Shown here piece by piece: positions 7,472 to 14,394 of a stretch of DNA of 14,426 bases. The notes beneath the pieces are model-generated. The model had not been told where the DNA came from, made no database searches, and saw nothing but the letters and a program-made list of their open reading frames with translations. The DNA is from an uncultured Rickettsiaceae bacterium (GTDB taxonomy: Bacteria > Pseudomonadota > Alphaproteobacteria > Rickettsiales > Rickettsiaceae). Numbering within the stretch: the stretch's first letter is position 1; every line of letters starts with the position of its first letter. The stretch spans positions 1 through 14,426 of the forward strand of contig CAJQOE010000046.1 of NCBI GenBank assembly GCA_905479885.1, given 5' to 3'. The translations under genes were made by a program, and so were the position numbers.

Positions 7472-7831
7472 TTATGCAATATATTTGCGCTTAATATCTA
7501 AATGGAACTTACCTTCTCTGATATTTGGTTCAGACTTAATATCTATCCGTTTAGTGCAATTTAACTTGATTGCTTCTTTAGCAATTCTGATGACGAATCC
7601 TGGTTCAATTTTAGCGTTATAACAAACTTCTTGAAAATATTTAGAGTTGCCAAAAATCCATCTTTTTGCTTCTAATTTCAGCTTTTTTGCATCTTTTGCC
7701 TCTACTATATTTGAAGCATCTATAATAGCTTGTGTCAATATTGCTTTATATAAACGTACTTCAGGTGAATAATCATATTCCTTCAATCTTTCAAATGGTG
7801 CTTGAAATTTTATTACTCCATACATACCCAT
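7472..7831 (-). CDS. Hypothetical protein, 119 residues
   Basis: Not recognised as a named family. The protein is basic and soluble, with no signal peptide or membrane span. Its layout recalls small phage- or rickettsia-associated proteins: a helix ILTQAIIDAS (31-40), then a block EAKRWIFGNSKYFQEVC (54-70) followed by EPGFVIRIAKEAIKL (76-90). This is the pattern of A-x-x-W-I ... F-x-x-V-C ... P-x-x-V seen in several phage regulatory or structural accessory proteins. It might bind DNA, but that is only a guess. Two starts are possible, Met1 (7831) and Met3 (7825); the AGGGGT ribosome site is 2 nt from the first and 8 nt from the second, so the second is plausible. It is followed by hpf on the same strand after 139 nt. 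Confidence 0.7.
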   Translation of the reverse strand: MGMYGVIKFQAPFERLKEYDYSPEVRLYKAILTQAIIDASNIVEAKDAKKLKLEAKRWIFGNSKYFQEVCYNAKIEPGFVIRIAKEAIKLNCTKRIDIKSEPNIREGKFHLDIKRKYIA

Positions 7832-8486
7832 AAACCCCTATTATTTATTATTAATACTCCAAAGTTTCAAATTAATGCATTTGCAACTTATATTTAAAAA
7901 ATACAACTCTAAGTATCTAATACAAACTATTACTCCTTGATGCTTCAAGTTTAATATACTTATTTTTTCTACAGCTACTAAGGGGTCTGTTTGATAAAAA
8001 TATATTTATTTGTAAAAAGAGGGAAACAACAGCAACTTAAGGTTGATCTATTTTACAACTTTATGAATATAATGCTGCTTTGGGTTGATATATAAGCCAC
8101 AGTAATAATTAGCGGTAGCCATAAATATTAAAGCAAATTATTACTGAATATTACTATTAATTAGAGCAAAAACAGTAAGTATGTGGATCAAATTAGTTGG
8201 ATTAAAAGATTGCATAATGCAAAATAAAAACCATATATTATCTATCTAGATTTCCTAGATATTAATTCCTGTGCAACTAATCATGTATTATGTTCCAGCA
8301 TAGAAAGACTAAGAAATCATCAGAAGATATAGCTTTTACTGCTTATTTTTACTAACCTATTAGCCTCATCGCAAGGTAGGTTGTTTAGTCATTCTCCAAA
8401 AAAAGTAGTAATGAAAGTCAAATAGAAGTATTGTTATATTAGTAGGCCTGGGTTGCAAGAGCGCTGTATATATTATAAGAAATGGA

Positions 8487-8511
8487 ATTTGCTGCCCATG
8501 GAGCAGCAAAT
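8487..8511. repeat. 9-bp perfect inverted repeat
   Basis: ATTTGCTGC (8487-8495) and GCAGCAAAT (8503-8511) flank CCATGGA. The stem is G+C-richer than its surroundings and lies in the gene-free region, within the plus-strand open stretch 8426-8548. It could be a hairpin of an untranslated RNA or a leftover palindromic element. Confidence 0.5.
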
Positions 8512-8556
8512 ATGGTGGAATAAATGCATCGATGAGCTAGTGAAATAAAACCCATT

Positions 8557-8712
8557 TCAGAAAAAAAACAAGCGTTTACAACGTAATATATACAAAAATC
8601 CAAGAGCAATCAGACGTTGACCGTAGTTAGCACAAAGTACCAATGCAAACCAATTCTGCACAGTAATGTGATCCTTACGAAATGCAAGAAAGTCAAACCC
8701 TATCAAACAAGG
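8557..8712 (-). pseudogene. Possible coding remnant, about 51 codons
   Basis: The minus strand is open for 51 codons and reads as plausible protein: IGFDFLAFRKDHITVQNW, then NYGQRLIALGFLYILRCKRL, stopping at 8557. A neighbouring frame just upstream continues similar sequence (SQKLWLALFDRV), as though one frameshift separates them. There is no ATG and no ribosome site. It may be the end of a decayed gene. A chance open frame is the alternative, because 50 codons is not extreme here. I recognise no family. Confidence 0.25.
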
Positions 8713-8796
8713 CTAACCACAATTTTTGTGAGGCATTATCAAGTTTGTAACTTTTATAGTTAACCTAAATTGGGTAAGTAATACTCACACGAGTAC

Positions 8797-8836
8797 AAAT
8801 AAGAAGAATACATTATGCAATGTATTCTTCTTATTT
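8797..8836. terminator. Strong 18-bp terminator-like hairpin
   Basis: AAATAAGAAGAATACATT (8797-8814) and AATGTATTCTTCTTATTT (8819-8836) pair perfectly around ATGC. Downstream of the HU gene (stop at 8928, minus strand), it would end that transcript after about 90 nt of 3' leader; T-runs at both ends allow action either way. No gene on the plus strand ends just before it, so a plus-strand use would imply an unannotated RNA. Confidence 0.8.
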
Positions 8837-8927
8837 TACCAAACTTATTTAGAGAAATAAAATTACCATAATTAGCTTATGGAAATTTAATATTCAATAT
8901 TTAAAGCCTAACTAAACTACTTGTTGA

Positions 8928-9200
8928 TTAATTACAAGCGTCTTTTAGTTTTTGGCCAGCTTTAAATTTAGGTTGTTTGTGAGCTTTAATTTGAATAGTT
9001 TCACCAGTTCTTGGATTACGACCCAAACGAGCTTTAACGTCACTTACACTAAAATTACCAAAACCAACTAATGATACTTCATCACCTTGACCCAGAGCGC
9101 CAATTACAGAACTTGTAAACATATCCACAACTCTTTCTGCTTCAGCCTTAGTACATTTGTGTTTATCAGCCATGTATGATACAAAATTTCCCTTGTTCAT
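8928..9200 (-). CDS. hup: DNA-binding protein HU
   Basis: Small basic nucleoid protein that bends and compacts DNA as a dimer. The 90 residues cover the whole family: N-terminal helices (1-38), GFGNF (46-50), the arm motif GRNPRTGE (60-67) with the intercalating proline P63, and the basic C-terminal KFKAGQKLK (78-86). It is HU rather than IHF by the N-P-R-T-G arm and overall likeness. A strong AGGAG ribosome site precedes the ATG. The 137-nt leader holds an 11-bp direct repeat TTAATTTATTT (9216-9226 and 9233-9243). The gene is probably monocistronic, because ratA upstream is separated by that leader and the terminator 8797-8836 lies downstream. Confidence 0.96.
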   Translation of the reverse strand: MNKGNFVSYMADKHKCTKAEAERVVDMFTSSVIGALGQGDEVSLVGFGNFSVSDVKARLGRNPRTGETIQIKAHKQPKFKAGQKLKDACN

Positions 9201-9337
9201 TGAATTTCTCCTTATTTAATTTATTTGCTTCATTAATTTATTTAACATCATTGAGTCTAGCACTATCTGATTCTGTTGTAATAATAAAATAATACTAATC
9301 TCATGGTTTTTATAAGTACATTGACTACAAAATCACA

Positions 9338-9778
9338 CTAATCGATAGATAATTCTTTCGCTCTAGTTTCAAATGCAGCAATCATTTTTTCAGTAACAGT
9401 AGAAAAAAATACACCCATAACCATGTCTAGTATCCTAGATTTGAATTCAAAATCAATAAAAAACTTAACCTCTGAGTGATTATTTAGTGATTTTACCTTC
9501 CAAACATTCTTTAAGTGCTTAAATGGACCTGAAATTGCCACAGTTTCTACTTCATAGCCATCCTCCATTTTACGGCTAGAAACCTTAGATACATAGCTTT
9601 CAGAAAAGGATTTAAATGCTATGGTTAGTTTTGCCGATATATACTCTTCATTTTGTGATAAAATCATAGCCGAGCTGCACCAAGGTAGAAAATCTGGATA
9701 ATTTTCTATATCCATTATAATTTGATGAATAAGAGCTGCATCATAAGGCATTACCCTTGTTTCATTTAGTGAATGCAT
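9338..9778 (-). CDS. COQ10/RatA-like START-domain protein
   Basis: A 146-residue SRPBCC/START-fold protein. The N-terminal MDIENYPDFLPWCSSA stretch (about 22-37) and the C-terminal MVMGVFFSTVTEKMIAAFETRA helix region (about 119-140) are the family's signatures. In mitochondria COQ10 binds ubiquinone and supports its delivery to respiratory enzymes; in E. coli the relative RatA is described as inhibiting ribosome subunit joining. Which role holds in this bacterium cannot be told from sequence; the alphaproteobacterial forms are closest to COQ10. It starts 1 nt after the lipA stop (TAA-A-ATG), so it is translationally coupled to lipA, an arrangement common in rickettsiae. No toxin-antitoxin partner gene lies beside it. 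Confidence 0.9.
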   Translation of the reverse strand: MHSLNETRVMPYDAALIHQIIMDIENYPDFLPWCSSAMILSQNEEYISAKLTIAFKSFSESYVSKVSSRKMEDGYEVETVAISGPFKHLKNVWKVKSLNNHSEVKFFIDFEFKSRILDMVMGVFFSTVTEKMIAAFETRAKELSID

Positions 9779-9779
9779 T

Positions 9780-10682
9780 TTATACAGCCATTTCTATTTG
9801 TGATTTTCTAGCAGCTTGCATCTTTCTAAAATCGTCACCAGCATGATAAGATGATCGGGTTAAGGGCGAAGCGGAGACCATTAAAAAGCCTTTTGTTCTT
9901 GCTACTCTCTCTAAATAATTGAATTCCTCGGGGGTAACATATCTATCAACAGGGGCATGTTTTTTAGTTGGTTGCAGATATTGACCAATGGTCATGAAGT
10001 CTACGTTAGCAGCTCTCAAATCATCCATGACTTGCAATACTTCTTTTGTAGTTTCCCCCAGGCCTACCATAATTCCGGATTTTGTAAAAATGCTAGGATT
10101 AAGCTTTTTAACTTCATGTAACATGTTTAGAGAATGAAAGTATCTAGCTCCTGGTCTAATTGCTTTATATAAAGATGGTACGGTCTCTATATTATGATTA
10201 TAAACATCTGGTTTTGCACTTACTACAATCTCCACTGCTCCATCTTTTTTTAAAAAATCAGGAGTTAGTATTTCTATAGTAGTATTAGGAGCTGTTTTTC
10301 TAATAGCATTAATGCAATTTGCAAAATGTTCAGCACCTCCGTCTGGTAAATCATCGCGATCTACTGAAGTTATCACAACGTGCTCTAAACCAAGTTTACC
10401 TACACCTTCTGCTAACCTTTCTGGCTCATGCGGATCTAATAAATCAGGACGTCCTGTTTTTATATTACAAAATGCACAAGATCTAGTACAGACAGAGCCA
10501 AGTATCATCACAGTTGCATGTTTTTTTTCCCAACATTCACCAATATTAGGGCAAGCAGCCTCCTCGCACACAGTGTTCAATTTTAAACCATCAATAAGGT
10601 TCTTTGTATTTTGATAGCCCTGAGAAACCGGGGCTTTTACTCGTATCCAATTTGGCCTTTTTAGTTCTTCTTTCATAATCAT
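9780..10682 (-). CDS. lipA: Lipoyl synthase (radical SAM)
   Basis: Inserts two sulfur atoms into protein-bound octanoyl groups to make lipoyl cofactors for pyruvate and 2-oxoglutarate dehydrogenases. Both iron-sulfur clusters are visible: the sacrificial auxiliary cluster C39-x4-C44-x5-C50 (CEEAACPNIGEC) and the radical-SAM cluster C65-x3-C69-x2-C72 (CTRSCAFC). The C-terminal RSSYHAGDDF (276-285) supplies the serine ligand, and GLGET lies mid-protein. At 300 residues it is full length. The ATG at 10682 overlaps the recF stop in an ATGA, which implies coupling; a second ATG two codons on (10676) is also possible. Confidence 0.98.
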   Translation of the reverse strand: MIMKEELKRPNWIRVKAPVSQGYQNTKNLIDGLKLNTVCEEAACPNIGECWEKKHATVMILGSVCTRSCAFCNIKTGRPDLLDPHEPERLAEGVGKLGLEHVVITSVDRDDLPDGGAEHFANCINAIRKTAPNTTIEILTPDFLKKDGAVEIVVSAKPDVYNHNIETVPSLYKAIRPGARYFHSLNMLHEVKKLNPSIFTKSGIMVGLGETTKEVLQVMDDLRAANVDFMTIGQYLQPTKKHAPVDRYVTPEEFNYLERVARTKGFLMVSASPLTRSSYHAGDDFRKMQAARKSQIEMAV

Positions 10683-11761
10683 AGATCAATAATATGTGCT
10701 TTCTTTGCTAGTTGCTCAATACCAATGATATCAGTTGCAGTAATAAATGTCTGTAGTTTACTGTTAGTTATATATTCTGCTAGATATTTTTTTCTAGAAT
10801 CGTCTAAATGTACAAATAATTCGTCTAATAATAATATTGGCGTTGTTTGTGTGTTGCGCAGTATAAATTCGATAGATGCAAGTATTACAGAGATTAATAA
10901 TGCCTTTTGTTCTCCTGTTGAACATAAGCGTGCTTGGCGCTTTTGGCTTTTGTGTGATACTATAAGATCGCTTTTATGTACTCCAAAATTCGTACGTCCA
11001 GAAAATGAATCTTTCTGACGATTTACAAAAAGCATAGACATATAGTCTTCTACAAATCCAACCATTTCGCCCTGCTCTTTAAATAACTTACTAATTTCTA
11101 AACTAGCCTTAGGAAAAGGCGTATCCAGTGAATCTATTGCTCCTTGCATTAAGCACATTGCATTTTGCCTTGCATCTTCTATAGATTTTGCCTCAATGGT
11201 CATTTTCTCTTCAAGAGTAGTAAGCCATACAGACTGAGACATAAAATCTCTTTGTGACAATATCTTATTACGTTCACGCATAAAATGTTCATATTTTATG
11301 ATAGCCTTAGCATGCCTGGAGTCAAAATTATATACTATCCTATCTAGAAACTTTCTTCTATTACTAGCCCCTCCTAAGAATAAATCCTCCATTTGTGGGG
11401 TCAACCAGACAACATTTAATAAATTAGAAAGCTCACTACTAGCTATTTTGGAGCCATTATAGGTTAGTTTCCTTACCCTGTTTTTAGCAGAAAAAAACGT
11501 ATTAATCTCTGCTTTACCCATTTTACTTTGTAATCGAAATTCTGTTTGCCATAAGCTAGAGCCGCTTTTGCAAATATCATCAAAATGAGCTGACTTCAAT
11601 CCTTTACCGGGGGACAAGAGAGAAATAGCCTCTAATATACTAGTCTTACCACTACCATTGGGGCCAATAATAATATTGATACCATCCGTAAAATTTAATA
11701 GTAACTCAGAAAAATTGCGATAATTTTGAACATTAATCTGTTCAAGATGCACTTTTCTCAT
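10679..11761 (-). CDS. recF: DNA replication and repair protein RecF
   Basis: SMC-like ATPase that binds DNA gaps and, with RecO and RecR, loads RecA at stalled forks. The 360 residues hold Walker A GPNGSGKT (33-40), the ABC signature STGEQKALL (281-289) and Walker B ILLLDELFVHLDD (309-321), and the order and spacing are normal. It starts 1 nt after the tlyC stop (TAA-A-ATG) and its stop overlaps the lipA start. In many bacteria recF sits beside dnaA-dnaN; its place in this cluster fits the scattered recF of Rickettsiales. Confidence 0.97.
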   Translation of the reverse strand: MRKVHLEQINVQNYRNFSELLLNFTDGINIIIGPNGSGKTSILEAISLLSPGKGLKSAHFDDICKSGSSLWQTEFRLQSKMGKAEINTFFSAKNRVRKLTYNGSKIASSELSNLLNVVWLTPQMEDLFLGGASNRRKFLDRIVYNFDSRHAKAIIKYEHFMRERNKILSQRDFMSQSVWLTTLEEKMTIEAKSIEDARQNAMCLMQGAIDSLDTPFPKASLEISKLFKEQGEMVGFVEDYMSMLFVNRQKDSFSGRTNFGVHKSDLIVSHKSQKRQARLCSTGEQKALLISVILASIEFILRNTQTTPILLLDELFVHLDDSRKKYLAEYITNSKLQTFITATDIIGIEQLAKKAHIIDL

Positions 11762-11762
11762 T

Positions 11763-12614
11763 TTATTTAGCAGTATAAGTAAGTTTTATTTGTTTTATAG
11801 TACGCGGTGTTGCTTCTAAAATTTCTGCAATAATATCTTCGGTAATATGGATTACTTCGCCCTTCTCAGGTACGCTTCCAGATTTTGCCATTATAAAACC
11901 ACCAATAGTATCAAATTCATCATCTTCTCCAGATAATTGTATTCCCAGAACGTTTTCAAGCTCTTGAATCTCTACCCTAGCGCTTGTTACAATTAAACCT
12001 GGTTTTAAGATCCTATAATCTTCATCTATGCCAATATCGTGCTCATCATCAATATTACCTACTATTTCTTCAATTATATCTTCGATTGTTACAAGCCCAT
12101 CTGTGCCACCATATTCATCAACAACAATAGCTATATGCGTACGACTTCTTTGCATTTGAGTTAGTAAATCTATTAATTTCATCGAATGCGGAGCAACTAT
12201 ATGCTTGCGTAACAATCTTTTTAAATTGAATTTTTTTGATTCTACTATAACTTCAAAAAGATCTTTTATATGTATAAAACCAATAATGTCATCAAGACGC
12301 TCTTGATAGACAAGAGTTCTTGTATGAGCGTGTTTTACAATTAAAGCACTAAGCTCTTCTAATGAAGTATCCACTCCAACAGATATAATATCTGACCTTG
12401 GGATCATAATATTATCAAGCGTCTTTTCTGAAAAACTGCCAAGGTTATTGAGTATTTCCCCTTCTGTAGGTAATTCAGAGATATCGCTTTGTTCTGATTT
12501 TAAGTTCTCTTGCTTAAGAGGGTCTTTGCGCCACAATGATTTTAATTTTGAAAACACAGTGCTTTTTGTTTTATTCCCCACCATGGGGTCTTCCTTGTCT
12601 GAATCTTTAGGCAT
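11763..12614 (-). CDS. tlyC: TlyC/CorC-family CBS-domain protein
   Basis: A 283-residue cytoplasmic protein with two CBS domains (about 66-125 and 133-188, the second with VVDEYGGTDGLVTIEDIIEE at 164-183) and the C-terminal CorC_HlyC domain (about 200-281). There is no DUF21 membrane domain. Rickettsial homologues are called TlyC, 'hemolysin C'; the family is also linked to magnesium/cobalt efflux (CorC), and the actual function is uncertain. The start is uncertain too: the first ATG (12614) has no ribosome site. Met11 (12584) has AAGGAAG 5 nt upstream and would give 273 residues. A 5-bp hairpin CCCCA/TGGGG (12576-12588) overlaps that ATG. ybeY lies 24 nt upstream and recF 1 nt downstream. 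Confidence 0.92.
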   Translation of the reverse strand: MPKDSDKEDPMVGNKTKSTVFSKLKSLWRKDPLKQENLKSEQSDISELPTEGEILNNLGSFSEKTLDNIMIPRSDIISVGVDTSLEELSALIVKHAHTRTLVYQERLDDIIGFIHIKDLFEVIVESKKFNLKRLLRKHIVAPHSMKLIDLLTQMQRSRTHIAIVVDEYGGTDGLVTIEDIIEEIVGNIDDEHDIGIDEDYRILKPGLIVTSARVEIQELENVLGIQLSGEDDEFDTIGGFIMAKSGSVPEKGEVIHITEDIIAEILEATPRTIKQIKLTYTAK

Positions 12615-12638
12615 ATAGGTTGTAATTTATATAATTAA

Positions 12639-13136
12639 TTAATATGGAGATTTTATACCAAAACTATCTAGAATTTCAATCTCCATAGCTTCCATAGCTT
12701 CTGCTTCCTCATCATGCATATGATCATAACCGAGTAAATGCAGTATAGCATGAATTAGTAAGTGCTTAAAGTAATCTTGAAAATCAATTGATTTACTCAA
12801 AGACTCTTCTTTTATAACTTGATAACTGAATGCTATATCTCCTAAATACATATACTCCGAATTAACTTTAAATTCAACTATTCTGCGCCAATCAATTTCT
12901 GTATCCGGAAAAGAAAGTACGTTTGTTGCTTTATCTTTGCCTCTAAATTCATTGTTTAGTAGTTTTATTTTTTTATCCTCAGTGAGTAAAATAGATAGTT
13001 CAACCTCTTGAACCTTAGAGAAATTAGGGTATCTTAAAAAAATTCGTTCTACAACTTTTGCAAAATATTCAGGGGTCAATTCACTACATTGCTCCCAATC
13101 CTTATATTCTTGTGCAATCTCAACAATGATATTCAT
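12639..13136 (-). CDS. ybeY: Endoribonuclease YbeY (rRNA maturation)
   Basis: Zinc-dependent single-strand endoribonuclease that works in 16S rRNA 3'-end maturation and 70S quality control. The 165 residues contain the metal motif H129-A-I-L-H133-L-L-G-Y-D-H139 and the conserved blocks RGKDKATNVLSFP (65-77) and LGDI (98-101). It is the first gene of the cluster and diverges from flhB with 58 nt between start codons. A GGA at -9 serves as a modest ribosome site. A perfect TATAAT for its transcription lies at 13171-13166. Confidence 0.97.
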   Translation of the reverse strand: MNIIVEIAQEYKDWEQCSELTPEYFAKVVERIFLRYPNFSKVQEVELSILLTEDKKIKLLNNEFRGKDKATNVLSFPDTEIDWRRIVEFKVNSEYMYLGDIAFSYQVIKEESLSKSIDFQDYFKHLLIHAILHLLGYDHMHDEEAEAMEAMEIEILDSFGIKSPY

Positions 13137-13161
13137 TAATTATTCCAAAATAATTGATTTG

Positions 13162-13175
13162 TGCTATTATAAGCA
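13162..13175. promoter_or_regulatory. Overlapping divergent promoters for flhB and ybeY
   Basis: TGCTATTATAAGCA is an inverted repeat (TGCT/AGCA) in the 58-bp spacer. Read on the plus strand it is an extended -10, TGC followed by TATTAT (13165-13170), placing a start about 18 nt before flhB. Read on the minus strand it gives a perfect TATAAT (13171-13166), placing a start about 24 nt before ybeY. The two -10 boxes overlap by 5 bp, so polymerase can occupy only one side at a time. The -35 boxes are poor (TTCCAA for flhB, TTGCAC for ybeY). Confidence 0.5.
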
Positions 13176-13194
13176 TTTTTATTGCAAGGTGCAA

Positions 13195-14289
13195 ATGTCA
13201 GAAGGCGGAGACGACGATAAAGATTCCAAAACCGAAGAACCCACCCAGAAAAAACTGGATGATGCGGTAAAAAAAGGGCAAGTCGTAAACTCCAAGGAAG
13301 TTACGAGTTTTTTAATGTTCTTGCTTCTAACTCTAGTCACTATATGGCTACTCCCTTCATCGATGATTCTTCTGGGCAATAAACTTAGGTTTTTCGTTGA
13401 AAATGCTGGAACCATAACCATGGATCAAGGCGCCTTTGGTATACTATTTCCAAACGTCATTAAAAATACTCTGATATATTTGAGCCCTATATTCATTATC
13501 GTATTTATTTCTGCTATTTTTTCCTCTTACGCCCAACATGGGGAGTTTATTTTCACTAACGAAACTATTCAACCAAAACTATCTAAAATATCGCCAATAA
13601 AAGGCTTTGGCAGAATTTTTTCCATGAAGAGCTTTGTAGAGTTCCTCAAAGGTATTGCTAAGATTAGTCTTGTCGGCGCATTCGTTATGATGGTGATCCT
13701 TGCTGATGTAAAAGAACTCAGCCAGTATCAAGAGTTAGCTATTGCGGGTATTCTAGATCAGCTATATACCATGATTAAACATATTCTGATTTTAGTAACC
13801 ATTATTATGGCTGCTATTGCTGCCATTGATTACTCTTACCAAAGCTATGAACATCACAAAGATCTAAAAATGACCAAACAAGAAGTAAAGGATGAGCATA
13901 AACAATCTGAAGGTAACCCTGAAATCAAACAAAAAATAAGACGCTTGCGGCGTGAACAATCACAAAAACGTATCAAGATTACGGTGCCCGAAGCAACAGT
14001 TATTATTACCAACCCAGAACATTATGCAGTTGCTTTAAAATATGATCCAAATGATATTGCCGCACCTATCTGCGTTGCAAAAGGTCTAGACAGTATAGCT
14101 CAGAATATCAAAGAGATAGCTCGTGAACATAACATAGCAATAGTTGAAAACAAACCATTAGCTAGAGCATTATATAAAGACGTCAATATAGACCAAGAAA
14201 TACCAGTCGAGCATTTTGAAGAAGTAGCTAAAATTATTTCCTATGTAATGTCACTTGAAGAACAAGCTAGACAAAAGAAATTTAAGTGA
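13195..14289 (+). CDS. flhB: Flagellar export apparatus protein FlhB (NPEH variant)
   Basis: Inner-membrane switch protein of the flagellar type III export gate; it changes substrate class from hook to filament after self-cleavage. The 364 residues have a charged N-terminus with the family block EEPTQKKLDDAVKKGQV (14-30), four membrane spans (about 38-58, 92-112, 155-172, 194-214), the cytoplasmic linker MTKQEVKDEHKQSEGNP (226-242) and the cleavage motif N273-P274-E275-H276. The canonical motif is NPTH; Asn and Pro, which do the cyclisation, are kept. The start at 13195 fits the family's N-terminus and has AAGGTG (13186-13191) upstream; an earlier in-frame ATG at 13126 overlaps ybeY and lacks family likeness. 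No other flagellar gene is in the window. Confidence 0.95.
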   Translation: MSEGGDDDKDSKTEEPTQKKLDDAVKKGQVVNSKEVTSFLMFLLLTLVTIWLLPSSMILLGNKLRFFVENAGTITMDQGAFGILFPNVIKNTLIYLSPIFIIVFISAIFSSYAQHGEFIFTNETIQPKLSKISPIKGFGRIFSMKSFVEFLKGIAKISLVGAFVMMVILADVKELSQYQELAIAGILDQLYTMIKHILILVTIIMAAIAAIDYSYQSYEHHKDLKMTKQEVKDEHKQSEGNPEIKQKIRRLRREQSQKRIKITVPEATVIITNPEHYAVALKYDPNDIAAPICVAKGLDSIAQNIKEIAREHNIAIVENKPLARALYKDVNIDQEIPVEHFEEVAKIISYVMSLEEQARQKKFK

Positions 14290-14293
14290 ACCT

Positions 14294-14394
14294 CCACGGG
14301 GCAAGCCCCATGGTATCAAGTCGGCGAGCCGAGTACAAACTATGTTTGCCATGTGTAACCATGGTTTACTACATCCACGCGGCAAGCCACGTGG
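14294..14394. repeat. G+C-rich palindromic repeat cluster downstream of flhB
   Basis: Two 20-nt palindromes, CCACGGGGCAAGCCCCATGG (14294-14313) and CCACGCGGCAAGCCACGTGG (14375-14394), start 81 nt apart and differ at three positions; each folds into a hairpin around AA. Between them lie TCGGCGAGCCGA (14321-14332) and the perfect palindrome AACCATGGTT (14357-14366). The patch is much richer in G+C than its surroundings. It begins 5 nt after the flhB stop. It may act as its terminator (the second copy is followed by TTTT), but the duplicated structure looks like a dispersed palindromic repeat. Confidence 0.75.

Larger units (their letters stand above)
7832..8927. other. 1.1 kb region without a convincing gene; hairpins and possible gene remnants
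   Basis: No ATG frame of useful length or family likeness exists on either strand. The region holds an 11-bp stem CAGTAATAATT/AATTATTACTG (8100-8110 with 8136-8146), a palindrome TTGCATAATGCAA (8210-8222) and a stem TATCTAG/CTAGATA (8243-8261). It also holds an interrupted stem AACCTA-CCT/AGG-TAGGTT (8354-8382), a 9-bp stem ATTTGCTGC/GCAGCAAAT (8487-8511) and the terminator 8797-8836. Two open stretches without good starts, 8426-8548 (+) and 8557-8712 (-), encode protein-like sequence and may be remnants of decayed genes. Alternatively the region may carry a non-coding RNA ending at 8836. None of the standard small RNAs was recognisable. Confidence 0.55.

Noticed and set aside
509..8822. Repeated octamer TTATGCAA/TTGCATAA (near 510, 7473, 8210, 8813)
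   Set aside because: By rough calculation about one copy is expected in a window of this base composition; four without common context is weak, so I did not call it an operator family.
9338..9778. A RatAB toxin-antitoxin pair
   Set aside because: Only the START-domain protein is present; the neighbouring genes are lipA and HU, with no RatB-like or antitoxin gene. The context favours a COQ10-like role.
13126..13194. N-terminal extension of flhB by 23 codons
   Set aside because: It would overlap the ybeY start and cross the promoter. The residues do not resemble FlhB, while Met at 13195 matches the family start and has a ribosome site.
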